From Gnetum montanum (lineage: Eukaryota; Streptophyta; Gnetopsida; Gnetales; Gnetaceae): a stretch of 55,193 bases of DNA. Numbering within the stretch: position 1 is the stretch's first letter; every line of letters starts with the position of its first letter. A program made the translations under genes and the position numbers. The stretch spans positions 240,307 to 295,499 of the forward strand of contig MNCI01029448.1 of assembly GCA_015680685.1 (NCBI GenBank), read 5' to 3'. Positions 44,275 through 53,940 of this stretch are shown here, piece after piece. The notes beneath the pieces were generated by a model that saw nothing but the letters and a program-made list of their open reading frames with translations, was not told the origin of the DNA and made no database searches.

Positions 44275-45719
44275 TGAAACACTACAAAATTTTGAGCTTA
44301 GTACTTCTCCAACAAGAATCGAGCTAAGTCATGATGCTTCCCAGCATGACTAAAGCTTGAGGACCCCACAGATAGCTTCAAGCAGAGTCGAAATCAATAA
44401 GGAGCAGTTCCCTGGGACCTACAGATGACCACGATGACATTTGCTATCAAACATGGCAACTTTGGAACTCAAGATACTTAGTCTTCACTAAGTATGCATT
44501 CTCAGCGTATACGCCCAGTGTGTACGTCCAAGTATGCATTCCCAGTGTATACGCCTAGCGTATACACCCAGCTCACACAGCCAGCATATACGCCCAGTGT
44601 ACATGCCCCGCTTACATGCCTCACATGTATGCTCAACATGTATAACTGACATATACGCCTACCATGCAACCCCCGAAGATGACATGGAAATAGCACTTCA
44701 GAGCAAGATTTTATACAAAGCATCAAATCACACAAAGAGAGCAATCATTAGGTGTTGACATCATGCATTATAGAGTTTATACACTGAGCATGTACATCCT
44801 GCACGCTCAGCGTATACGCCTAGCAGGTACAGCGTGTACGTCCGGCGTATACGCCCAGCATGTACAAAGTGTATGACCAGTGTGTAGCACAACTTATACC
44901 AATCAAAGCTCTCCAGAACCATGCTAGATCAAGGTCAATCAAGCTTAACATCCACAGGAGTACAACAATATACACTGGCGTATAGCAGTATACGCTGGCG
45001 TGTAGCACGCTGTACACTTGTAAAATTTTATTCTTTCGCACTCGGTCAACGAGCCACATGTCACCTGACCCGAGAGCCCAACACTCCATAGCCAATCATC
45101 CCCTCTCAGACCTGAGTCTAACATCTACACTTGTATAAAAATCCCAATTTTTCACTAGATCGGGGTTGGCAATCTTGAGCAAAATAGAGGCAAAAAAAGA
45201 ACCAGAGACACTGAGAAATGAGAGAGCAAAGCAAAAACCCTGTATGCTGGACCTTAACCCTACACGGTGAGCATATAGAATTCATGCTGTGCCTGCAGTT
45301 TAAACCAGTAAACAATTGTCCCTGTGCATCCATCGGGGCTCTTCGTCCTCCTTGTCTCAGATTCACAACTGCGTTAGACTAGTGCATTGTAACTTTCAGT
45401 TTCACAATAATATTATCACATCTATTTTGCTAAGATTTGTTACAATTTTTTGTTCATTATTGCATGCTTATTATTTATGTTCTTGTACGTTTACGCTCTA
45501 TTTTACATCAGTTACGTCGTTTACATATAACCTAGCGTACAGTATATCAGCGTACGTTCAGGAAAATCCTTGCCTGATCCGCGTGTGGACCACTCAAGGT
45601 ACTCTGCCTTCATTAATTCCAGCTTGCCCTCAAGTGAAGGTAGGGTCTTCTGTGCATGTCCAGGGATCTCCAGGTTTCTGTTTCATTCCAGCTGGAGACT
45701 GACGATTTCGGACAGTACA
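44275..45719 (+). repeat. Element B 3' LTR (1,445 bp)
   Basis: Same ends as the 5' LTR (TGAAACACTACAAAATTTTG ... GGACAGTACA). It is shorter mainly through loss of about 45 bp near 44955, in the U3 array. The TATA box at about 45134-45140 is preserved. Confidence 0.9.
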
Positions 45720-46774
45720 ACTATAAGCCAAAAATACCTACATGATGCCTAGCTAGGCAAGCGATTGCAACCTTTTCTTTCATGCTGAAAGGTCTTGGGA
45801 CATGGTAAGTTCATCTTTGGGACACTTTGGTGTTTTGCATTCTTACTACAATGTGTTATCCTGTGCTATGCTATGTGGCATAGCATAGCATAGTAGCCAA
45901 TATGACATGCATCCTCACTTGGTTTTGCAATGCTTTGTTAAGAAACTATGCTTGGAGCCTAAGGGCAAAGTAGGACAGCTAGTCTTCGAGGCCAAAATAT
46001 GGCCAAGTGCAATATTGTTGTTGAAACCACTTGAAAAATGGCATTTGTGTGTTTTATCCTTACTATGCTATGCTATGCTATGTAGTGTAGCATAGTGTAA
46101 CACCCAGCTTGGTTTGGATTCTAACTTAATCTTGCAAACATTTTGTTGCGGGATGTCAGTCATGTCCTAGCATGTCAACGGAGCAAACCTGTTTGTTGGT
46201 TGAAACCTGGGCAAATCTGCTTACTCCATTAGAGCCATCTAAGTGGGGGCATTGCAAGAGTATATCCTTGCTATGCTGCATAGCATAGCATAGTGTAGTT
46301 CTTAAGTGAAGAGGACCTATGATGAAATTTTCCAGATTTTTGCTATGTCACCTTGCTCGTGCATCAAGGATGAAGTGGGGTAGATTCTCTAGATAGTTGA
46401 GTCATCATCAATGTGCATCTCTGGTACTTGTTCAGTCTTCTCAAGGCCTACTATGTTATGTAGCATAGTGTAGCATAGTAGGTTTCTTCAGTTAGGAAAC
46501 TTGCCGAACTATTTAGCTTATCCTAAATACTTTTGGTGGCTCCTAACATGGTCTTTGGGTAGATCATCTGCTAAGTCGAGTACCTAGCTGGGTAGGCTGG
46601 ATAGTTCAACAAGCCTATTAGCCATGGTAAGAGAAAACTTGCCAGACTATATAGTTTACTTTCAGTGCCTACATTGTCTAGATGGTGCATCGTGATGCTA
46701 CACTTTTGGAAATCCTTTCCCAAATTTCAAGACTCTGCTGAAGCATCAAGGTGTTGAAATTTTATGGTGTTTCA
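45720..46774 (-). repeat. Element C 3' LTR, proximal piece
   Basis: On the minus strand it starts TGAAACACCATAAAATTTC at 46774, next to the polypurine tract. It contains four inverted CTATGCTATG/CATAGCATAG clusters (about 45865, 46065, 46270, 46450). It continues at 27176 on the far side of B. Confidence 0.8.
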
Positions 46775-46792
46775 ATGGCCCGTCTTTGTTGA
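46775..46792 (-). promoter_or_regulatory. Polypurine tract of element C
   Basis: Minus strand CAACAAAGACGGGCCAT directly precedes the LTR start TGAAAC. It is nearly identical to the tract of B, and fixes C's orientation and the boundary. Confidence 0.7.
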
Positions 46793-48165
46793 TGTCTAGA
46801 GGATTTTCTCGAGAGACATTGACAAAGAATATGAAACACCATCAAAAACAAGATGCTAACATCACTCTCTAGTGGTTACTTACATGTTGCATTGCACTAT
46901 GTTTGGGAGTATTGGGCTAGCTATGTAAGGAAAGGTGGTAAAGGATGGATTCGGTGGAATAGGTTTAAGGAAGGAAAAGATGTAACATAGCATGATCCCT
47001 CATTGGAGTGCTTTTGAGGGAGTTGATGCACATGGGCATCTTTCTTTTCCTAGCTTTTGACCTCTCGTCAAAGTGCTTAGAGATGGTCGTTTTGAAATAG
47101 CTGCAATGCCATTTGTTTTGGACACTTCCCCCCCTTTTTTTCTACTCTTTTGTATATTTTTTTGTTCTTTTCTTCTACTATTCAGCCATGTTTACTTGGA
47201 AACAACCTTGTTGTTTCAAGGTAGGTGTTTCCTCTATAAGATGAGTTTTGTTACATCCTTGTGGGGCTTTGACCTACTTGCGGATGCTTCCCATGAGGCG
47301 AGTTGTGTTACACTCATCATGGACTTGGTGGTTGGGCATGTGTAAAGGATTTATATGCATCAGGAAAGCTTGTAAAGGGGAGGTTAAAAACTGCAAGTAT
47401 AAGGAACAAGGTTGAGTGGGTTGAGAGGTGGGAGGGGGGGGGGGGGGGGGGGGCGAGCGCAAGGTGTGCACTCCCAAGTAGCCAAGCTAGTCAAAGCGAT
47501 GACTTTGGAACAATGTAGTGTCTTAGCTTCCATGGTGAGACATATATCTGAACGATGCCATCTTGGCCTGTATCCTGCAAACACAACAGAGAGAAAACCA
47601 AAAGAAACAACCATAAGTTGGAGTGAGGACAAAGTCCTTCTTACTTTAGACATCACTAGAGTAGAAAGTATTGTTGTTGAGGTGTGTGATGTCCAAAGCA
47701 GGAAGGCCAACATCAATTTTGGTAGTAGTAAGTTGGAAAAGTTGGCATTGAAGAGGCTAGGAGTAGTGGCAACGCTAGTGCTCAGGATTCCTCACCAAAG
47801 ACAAAAATGATGCAGTTCAGCTATAAGGTGAGAAGCCTAACAATTGAACACCTTTTGGGCTTGGATGATGGCTAGGGTTGGAGGGTAGCAACTTTGTGGC
47901 TGGGCCACAATAGTGTTGGAACCCTAGCAGCAGGTGCTGATGGAAAGAGCTACTTCTAGGATGAGTGCCAATGGTAGCAGTAGCTCCAAAATGTTAGTAA
48001 GATGTCAAATGAGATATCCAAAAGGTCAGCAAGATGCCAAGGGAAGTGACTCTACATGTATCCCAGAGGGTGTTTCCTTAGCATCACGAACTATGTTCTG
48101 AAACTGCAACGTCCCACCCTATGTTGTCCAGAAACTTGAAATTGTACATGCTCGTTTGTTTGTAG
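46793..48165 (-). other. Non-coding 3' region of element C
   Basis: Between polypurine tract and post-pol array. It includes a 20-base G run (47434-47453) and a second LTR-start-like 'TGAAACACCATCAAAA' at about 46841 on +. The + frame at 47412-47810 (132 codons) begins inside the G run and has no recognisable domain. Confidence 0.5.
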
Positions 48166-48530
48166 GGTAGTGAATGTGAGCTAGGCATTGTACTACAAAC
48201 CCAGTTTAGGATCTTGGTAGACTATCAGATGTGTTGGTTTAAGGTCCCAATAGATCATGAAGTGCTAGTTTAAGGTCCTAGTAGACCGTTGTGCTAGTTT
48301 AACATCGTAGCGGATAGTGGATGGCTAGTTTAAGGTCATAACGGATCATGTTGTGGGTGCCAGTTTTATGTCATAGCCCAAGGACATGCTATGCTAGTTT
48401 ATAGTCATAGTAGACTTGTTGTGCTAGTTTATAGTTATAGTGGACTATCTGTGCCAGTTTTACATCATAGCAGACGTATTTTATCAGTTTTACATCATAG
48501 CGGACAATTTTCTTACCTTGCTTTGTACCT
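48166..48530 (-). repeat. Post-pol tandem array (element C)
   Basis: About ten units of 30-38 bp, written on + as 'TGTGCTAGTTTAAGGTCmTAGyGGACyrT'. On the minus strand it is a (TAAACT)-cored array right after the integrase, the same position as 42780-43235 in B. Confidence 0.8.
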
Positions 48531-48546
48531 AATGTAGTCCTTTGCA

Positions 48547-49800
48547 TTAGATGTAGTATGGCTTGAGATAAAACTGGTTGATAGGATTTGCAAACTCATT
48601 GCCATCCATAGTAGCTATTTTGAAGGCCCCATTCTGATAGGCTTTTGTGACAACGAAAGGACCTTCCCAGTTGGCTAAGAATTTATTTACATGCTCACGA
48701 ACGAATTTGAGAACTAGGTCCTCCTTCTTGATTGGCCATTGATGCAAATTATAGTGGTGCTTTTGTCATTACTTGTCCTAGTACCATTCTATGTGATCAA
48801 TTTTTTGGGCACGCTCTTCTTCCATGGAGTTAAGATCAATGATTCTTGACTCATTGTTTTGAGCCTCATCTACAACGTTTGAGAGGATCATCCAGAGTGA
48901 TGGAACCTACAATTCAAGAGGTAACATTGCTTTAGATCCATAAACAAGACTGTAAGGGGTCTTACTTGTAGTTGTTCTACACATCGTGCGATAAGCCCAT
49001 AACACATAGAGGATTTGCTCGTGCCATCACCTTTTGCTATTGCTAAGCATCTTTTTTAGTAGGTTAATGATGGGCTTGTTTGTTGCTTCTACCTTACCAT
49101 TTTCCTGTGGGTAGTATGGCGATGAAAAAGATTTCTTGATGCCAAGGTTATTACAAAAGGTTTTAGTTTCTATGCTACTAAATTATGGCTTGTTATCTGT
49201 CACAATAGTCATGGGAAGACCAAACCTTGTTACTATGTTATCCAAAATAAAGTGACAAACCTATTGAGAGGTAGTCTTCTTAGGGGAATAGTCTCCACCC
49301 ACTTTTTGAACTATTTGATTACGGTGATTATGAAGCTCTGTCCTGTAGAAGACTTAGGTGTGATGGGCCCTATGATGTCTAGTCCCCATCATTGGAATGC
49401 TCACGTAATTTGTGTAGGATGTAACTCAGTAGGAAATACATGTATGATATTTGCATGGCATTGACATACATCACATGTACTAACTTTTGCAAGGCAATAT
49501 CATTTGATGCAAGACCAGTAGTACCCTAGGTGTTTGATTTTTGCCGCCATAGCCCTAGGGGCTATGTGTCCTCCACATAGTCCCTCATGGACTTCGTTAA
49601 CAAATTTTTGTGCTTCTTCCCTAACAATGCAAGTTAACAATATCCCATCAAAGGAGTGTTTGCATAAGGTTTCATCTCATATGAGGAGATACTGCCGAGC
49701 TCACTTTTGGATTACATCCTTTTGAGTGGATGTCAAGCCGTGTGGGGGTTTGCCATGTTGAAGGTAAGCCTTAATGTTGGCATACCACTCTTGAATCTTT
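48547..49800 (-). pseudogene. Element C integrase
   Basis: On the minus strand: zinc finger end with 'CDVCQCHANIIHV', core start 'WWGLDIIGPITPKSS' (Asp), 'VTRFGLPMTIVTDN' (second Asp kept), 'ENGKVEATNKPI' (Glu kept), and the C-terminal 'FLANWEGPFVVTKAYQNGAFKI' GPY/F module (stop at 48547-48549). All three catalytic positions look intact, unlike B, but several stops break the frame. Confidence 0.82.
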
Positions 49801-49899
49801 GTCACACTGACAGATGCAATGTTTACTACTTGAGTAACAGGATCTGTGCATTCTATTATTCAAGTAGGAAAAGTGGCAAACAAGTGCAATGGCACATTC

Positions 49900-50270
49900 A
49901 ATGATAACATGGCTAATGCATCAGCTATGGTGTTCTCATTACAAGGTACATGCTGAATGTCCAATGTTACAAACTATTTTAGCAAACTCTTAGCTAGATC
50001 ATAATAAGGTTTCAACTGTGAAGCCTTGCAAGAATATACTTCAGTGACTTTGTTGAAAACTAATTGTGAATCGCCCCAAACAACCAAATGTTGAATCTTT
50101 AGCTCTTGAGCTACTAAGAGGTCCCTAAGGAGTTCTTCATACTTAGCTACATTATTTGTACAAAGGAACATAAAGTGATAAGAAAAGGATCAAATTTCCC
50201 TAGAGGGAAATGTAATAACTGTGGCTACACTTCCACCTCGGGTGGTTGAAGCGCCATCAAAATGTAAGCT
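49900..50270 (-). pseudogene. Element C archaeal-type RNase H
   Basis: Minus-strand motifs: 'LHFDGASTTRGG', 'CTNNVAKYEELL', 'VVWGDSQLVFNKV'. Catalytic Asp/Glu/Asp positions are retained. Stops are present near 50190. Confidence 0.8.
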
Positions 50271-50939
50271 TGCTTCAGAATCAGATGATACAAAGTTTAG
50301 GCTATTGATGTGTTCATCTGGGAATTTAGGTTTTATTATTGCTTGATCATCAACGAGTGAAGTTGTAAGCTATGTGGCTATTGCTTGACCCTTTGTTGAA
50401 AATTGGGCTACATAATGTAAATCGAATTCTGCCATTATTGCTTTCCATCGAGCTATCCTACTACTCTCATACAAGTTTTTTGTAATAGCTCGAAGTATGT
50501 TGCTTTTACATATAATGTTGACGTTGCTATGAAAAAGGTAGTGTCTCCACTTTTTTAGTGCAAATACTAGAGCAAGACAATATTTTTCTACCTCGTTGTA
50601 CTTTGCCTCATAAGCTACTAGTGCGTGGCTCTAGTAGTAGACTGGGATTTCGAACCTGTCATCTCTTTTTTGGCATAGCAACGCAGAAATAGATGTATCC
50701 AAAGTGGCAAGGTAGATGTTAAAAGGCTTGTCCCTCTGTGGTGGGTAAACAGTTGAGAGGTGCAAAAGCACTTTGTTTAAGTTATCAAAGGCTTGTTGAC
50801 ATAGATCTATCCACTTGAAGTTGATCCCCTTTTTAAGTAGATGTTGCATGGGATGTAGCTTGTCTATCAACTTCGAGATAAACCTTCTGATAAATTGTAC
50901 CCTACCTTGCAACTTGTGTAGCTCTTTAAGGTCTGCAGG
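50271..50939 (-). pseudogene. Element C RNase H and truncated reverse transcriptase
   Basis: Minus-strand coding from the RT connection ('KLQGRVQFIRRFISKLIDKL') into RNase H ('KPFNIYLATLDTSISALLCQ', 'EIPVYY', then 'YEAKYNEVE'-like sequence). The RT active site and everything upstream are missing. At 50939 the frame runs on into exon 2 of the antisense gene of A, giving an accidental 144-codon fusion frame (50631-51065). Confidence 0.85.
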
Positions 50940-51017
50940 GGGTGTGTCCAGTCCAAAGGGGCCAAACCAAGAAAGCACCCCAACAAGCTCAACCACTAGA
51001 AGAGAAGGTTTAGGTCC
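50940..51017 (-). pseudogene. Element A antisense gene, exon 2 (5' portion)
   Basis: After acceptor TGTGCAAG (51018) the minus strand encodes 'SLLVVELVGVLSWFGPF', nearly identical to 'FLLVVELVGVLAWFGPL' in B, including Glu in place of the HAD nucleophile Asp. A 1-nt deletion at the start puts it out of phase with exon 1. The exon is cut at about 50940 by the junction with element C; its distal part is at 25820-26063. Confidence 0.78.
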
Positions 51018-51259
51018 CTTGCACATAGCCAACCCAATGCTAGAAACATTAGATAAGTGAAACATTTTAGTGTTAACAATAGATCAAAACTACATAGGCA
51101 AAGAAATCACATAAAAAAACACTTGAAATGCATAGCTTCCCCCCATGAGACCAAAACATCAATATCTATTTAGTGTATCTGATGCTCACTTGGATACATT
51201 AGAATTCATGCCATGATAAATCCACATAAAAATGCAAAACATAAACACTGTGGAACTAC

Positions 51260-51600
51260 TCTAGCCTAACTCATGCTGGGCATTCCCACCAACAAAGTCA
51301 CACTACCCTGGTAGGCTGAAAAATTCACAAGTCATGCTACCCTGGTAGGCTAAAAAATTCACAAGTCACACTACCTTAGCAAGCTGAAGAATTCACAAGC
51401 CACGATGCCCTGGTAGGCTAAAAAATTCACAAGTCACGCTGCCTTGGCTCCAAAATCAAAAATTTTGCAGTCACGCTACCCTGCATCCAAAATCAAAAAT
51501 TTTGCAGTCACGCTGCCTTGGCTCCAAAATCAAAAATTTTGTAGTCACGTTGCCCTACCTCCAAAATCAAAAATTTTACAATCATGCTACCCCTCCGAAA
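51260..51600. repeat. Tandem arrays in intron 1 of the antisense gene (element A)
   Basis: First array, about five units of 40 bp: 'AAGTCACGCTACCCTGGTAGGCTGAAAAATTCAC'. Then about four units of 46 bp: 'AGTCACGCTGCCTTGGCTCCAAAATCAAAAATTTTGC' with AAAATCAAAAATTTT inverted repeats. The position corresponds to 37630-38270 in B but the unit sequences differ. Confidence 0.85.
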
Positions 51601-51749
51601 TTGAAGATTTTTGTAGTTGACGCTACCAAAGAGGGTAGGATAGTTAGGATAGGATAGTCATGATTCTAAGGAAGTAGAATAAAGAAACCCCAAGCTCACG
51701 TTGGCTTTCCTCGGTAGTCATGCTGTAGAAAGCCCCAAAAATCCAAAAA

Positions 51750-51770
51750 GGGGGGGGGGGGGGGGGGGGG
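51750..51770. repeat. Poly-G tract (21 G)
   Basis: An uninterrupted run of G in the + strand, inside intron 1 of the antisense gene of A. Length may be unreliable, as homopolymers are hard to sequence. Confidence 0.85.
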
Positions 51771-51900
51771 AAGCCCGAAACCCTGTAACCAGAACATCAA
51801 GGAAGCCCAAAACCCTACAACTAGAACATCGAGGAAGCCCAAAACCCTACAACCAGAACATCAAGGAAGCCCAAAATCCTACACCCAAAATTCCAAGGAA
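51771..51900. repeat. Tandem repeat, about 33 bp x 4
   Basis: Units 'GAAGCCCAAAACCCTACAACCAGAACATCAAG', slightly variable, following the poly-G tract. Confidence 0.8.
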
Positions 51901-52178
51901 ATCAAAAGCCCATGCCCTCACACCCCAAACTCGTGTTCACATTGCCCACATTGAATCTCCCTTCTCCTAGCATCCAAGAAAACTAGGAACCCTATGGCCC
52001 AGGATGCTAGGAAAGCTAGGAACCTTACCCACACACTCCTTCCATAAACTTATATTCACTCAAAATCATAATCCCAAAAACCCCAAGAAAATCATAGCTC
52101 AAAAATCCCAATATCACAGCCATAAAATCTTACCCTAGGTAATGCTGTTGGAGGAAAACAGGGGAGAAACAAACTTAC

Positions 52179-52318
52179 TCATGCAAAGCCTTCTTCCATG
52201 TTGGAATCCTAGCTTTGGGAAGACATTGGAGAAGCTCTTCGCTCTCCTCTATGAACGCTAGATCCACCTGCCTCTTCCCCTTGTCCCAATTTTCCTTTTC
52301 TCTACCCTTGTCCTTCAT
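52179..52318 (-). pseudogene. Element A antisense gene, exon 1 (start)
   Basis: ATG at 52318-52316, 140 nt to donor ATGA/GTAAGT (52178). 140 and 131 (B) leave the same phase 2. It encodes 'MKDKGREKENWDKGKRQ' and 'IEESEELLQCLPKARIPTW', the second matching exon 1 of B. The whole exon is open. An in-frame ATG lies 39 nt upstream (52357) but is not shared with B. Confidence 0.78.
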
Positions 52319-52821
52319 GTTGCCGTGTGCATGCTGACGTTGTTGACGGCAAGTCATGCTGATGTCGCAGCTAATGTTGCACTCCTAAGTCACGCTGCAG
52401 TCAAGAAGTCACACTATCATAAAATTTCCTTCCTCCACTTCAAAATCCCTTTTTTAAACTCAACACATTCCTTTTTTATCTTCTGTTGTGTTACTTTATT
52501 TTTCTCTCACTTTATATTTGCTTTATTTCTTCAAATTTTTTTTCATTTGTGTTATATGTTGGCACATAAAATTCATAAAACCTTAAAATCCCTAAACTTA
52601 TTTTTCACTCTCAAATTTAAAAGTTAAAATTTAAAAATGGTGTATGCGCTCATTCCAAATGACAAGTCAACATGTGGCCTAGTACGGCCTTAAACTGCCA
52701 TGACTTTAAACTACCATGACTATCACCACATCTCCAAATTTTTGTCAGTACATAGTTCACTTATATTTAGTAACTCCTTCGCTAAGAGGGTGTTGCTTAC
52801 TCTACTCCCATTTTAATTGGT
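52319..52821. other. Upstream region of antisense exon 1 and pre-pol region (element A)
   Basis: It contains repeats of 'AAGTCAyGCTG' (52355-52420), then a T-rich stretch (52440-52570), then a short 'ACGGCCTTAAACTGCC' remnant at 52675-52720 corresponding to the seven-unit pre-pol array of B. No clear TATA box for the antisense gene is seen. Confidence 0.55.
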
Positions 52822-52834
52822 AGGAGCAAGCACA
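52822..52834 (+). promoter_or_regulatory. Candidate 3' splice site before pol (element A)
   Basis: 'TTTTAATTGGTAG/GAGCAAGCAC' followed by ATG at 52834. The same TTGGTAG/GAGCAAGC is found in B. If joined to a donor at A 21007 (AA/GTAACC) the gag-pro frame would continue into pol in phase. Confidence 0.5.
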
Positions 52835-53240
52835 TGGCCACCAAGAACATCTTCTCAACATTGTCTCTTAATGGACCATATGGGGAGGTAGAAAGAGCAA
52901 TCAACATAGAATCCTTGGATTTAAATCCATCCACCTATACCGATTTAATAGCCTCCACTCAAGAAATGACAGATTGGCCTAAAAACATGACTAAAACTCT
53001 AGATCTAGAAGCTGATAATATCATTGAAGGTCCTCTAGTTGAAATCCCCATTACCACAATCAATGGAAAAACCAAAACATTGAGATTAAGTTCCTTACTA
53101 GACTTGCAACTCATAGGTGACATTAATCAAGTGTTAAAAGATAACATAAAAACATTCGCATGTTCATATACTGACATGCCAAGACTAGATCCCCGTATAT
53201 TACCTAAGACATGCTTTAATTGCTTATTAACAACGATACA
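52834..53240 (+). pseudogene. Element A pol, N-terminal segment (RT deleted)
   Basis: Reads 'SLNGPYGEVERAINIESL', 'LIASTQEMTDW', 'DLEADNIIEGPLVEIPI' and 'SYTDMPRLDP', aligning with 39330-39670 of B. Immediately after, at about 53225-53240, the sequence jumps to the RNase H block 'YNDIEKSCLAL'. About 1.05 kb, including the YVDD active site, is missing compared with B. Confidence 0.85.
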
Positions 53241-53470
53241 ATGACATAGAGAAATCATGCCTTGCCCTTGTTTTCACCTTGAAGAAATGGTGGCATTATC
53301 TCTTCCACAATCAAGTTTACATTATTTGCAAAGATAACGTACTCCCTGCTATCACTAACAATATCTACGAGTTGAGTAGGATAGATAGATGGAAAGAAAT
53401 GATCACAGAGTTTCACCTATACTACATTTTCAATCTTCCACAAAAGGTCAAGCAATAGTCACATAGTTAG
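53240..53470 (+). pseudogene. Element A RNase H (3' part)
   Basis: 'RYNDIEKSCLALVFTLKKW', 'YLFHNQVYIICKDNVLPAI', 'MITEFHLYYIFN'. Catalytic Glu and Asp are visible, but the N-terminal half of the domain was removed by the deletion. Frameshift near 53430. Confidence 0.75.
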
Positions 53471-53559
53471 CCATCTTGCAAACACCTGATCAAGTAATTG
53501 TCAACCCTGAATCCCCTGATGAGAATGTTAACAGTATAGACACTGTACCTAACAATTAC

Positions 53560-53935
53560 GAGGAAACCCTCTATTTCAATGGAGCTTCAACCTCCTGAGG
53601 AGGAAGTGCTACAGCCATTTTGACATACCCATCTGGAGAAATCTAGCCCTTCGCCTACCAATTAACCTTTCCTTGCACCAATAACGTGGCAAAGTATGAA
53701 GGTCTTCTTAGAGGTCTCCAAACAACATTGACTTTGGGAATCTCACATCTTGTGGTCCGAGGGGATTCACAATTAGTCATTAATCAAGTCATTGAGGTTT
53801 ACACATGTAAGGCTCTCCATTTGCAATAATATTATGATTTAACCAAACACCTACTAAGACAAGTAGTAGAAACTAATATATAGCATGTCTCTAGAAGTGA
53901 AAACACCATTGCTAATGCACTTGCCACACTAGCCT
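53560..53935 (+). pseudogene. Element A archaeal-type RNase H
   Basis: Motifs 'LYFNGASTS' (the first catalytic Asp is now Asn), 'CTNNVAKYEGLLRGL', 'VVRGDSQLVINQV', 'VSRSENTIANALATL'. Stops are at about 53597, 53645, 53827 and 53881. Confidence 0.8.
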
Positions 53936-53940
53936 TAAAC

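Larger units (their letters stand above)
27177..45719 (+). mobile_element. Element B: structurally complete Tat-like Ty3/gypsy element (18.5 kb) with an antisense gene
   Basis: Order on + : 5' LTR, PBS, leader array, gag-pro (29095-33309), boundary array, antisense gene on minus (38446 to 33894), pre-pol array, pol as RT-RNase H-aRH-integrase (39303-42775), post-pol array, polypurine tract, 3' LTR. The presence of aRH between RNase H and integrase and the absence of a chromodomain are Tat-group traits. LTRs differ by roughly 6-7 percent over the first 240 bp (counted by eye), mostly transitions. Every frame carries stops, so it is not autonomous now. It is nested in the 3' LTR of C. Confidence 0.88.
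26069..50939 (-). mobile_element. Element C: 5'-truncated gypsy element on the minus strand, host of element B
   Basis: Read on the minus strand, C has a truncated RT, RNase H, aRH, integrase, a post-pol array, polypurine tract and 3' LTR. The 3' LTR is in two pieces (46774-45720 and 27176-26069) because B inserted into it. Gag, protease, most of RT and the 5' LTR are absent, and at about 50939 the RT runs straight into exon 2 of the antisense gene of A. The candidate target site at the left end is GCTTG (26064-26068); no right-hand copy exists, as expected after a deletion across that junction. Confidence 0.75.

Noticed and set aside
46839-46860. Another LTR start (TGAAACACCATCAAAA) on the plus strand
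   Set aside because: Only about 16 bp match; no further LTR sequence, TATA or partner follows.
47412-47810. 132-codon plus-strand frame with an N-terminal glycine run
   Set aside because: The glycine run is the translated poly-G tract, and the rest shows no domain or homology with other copies.
50631-51065. 144-codon minus-strand frame joining an HAD-like N-terminus to RT/RNase H
   Set aside because: A chance in-frame join at the junction of element C and exon 2 of A; the two parts belong to different elements.
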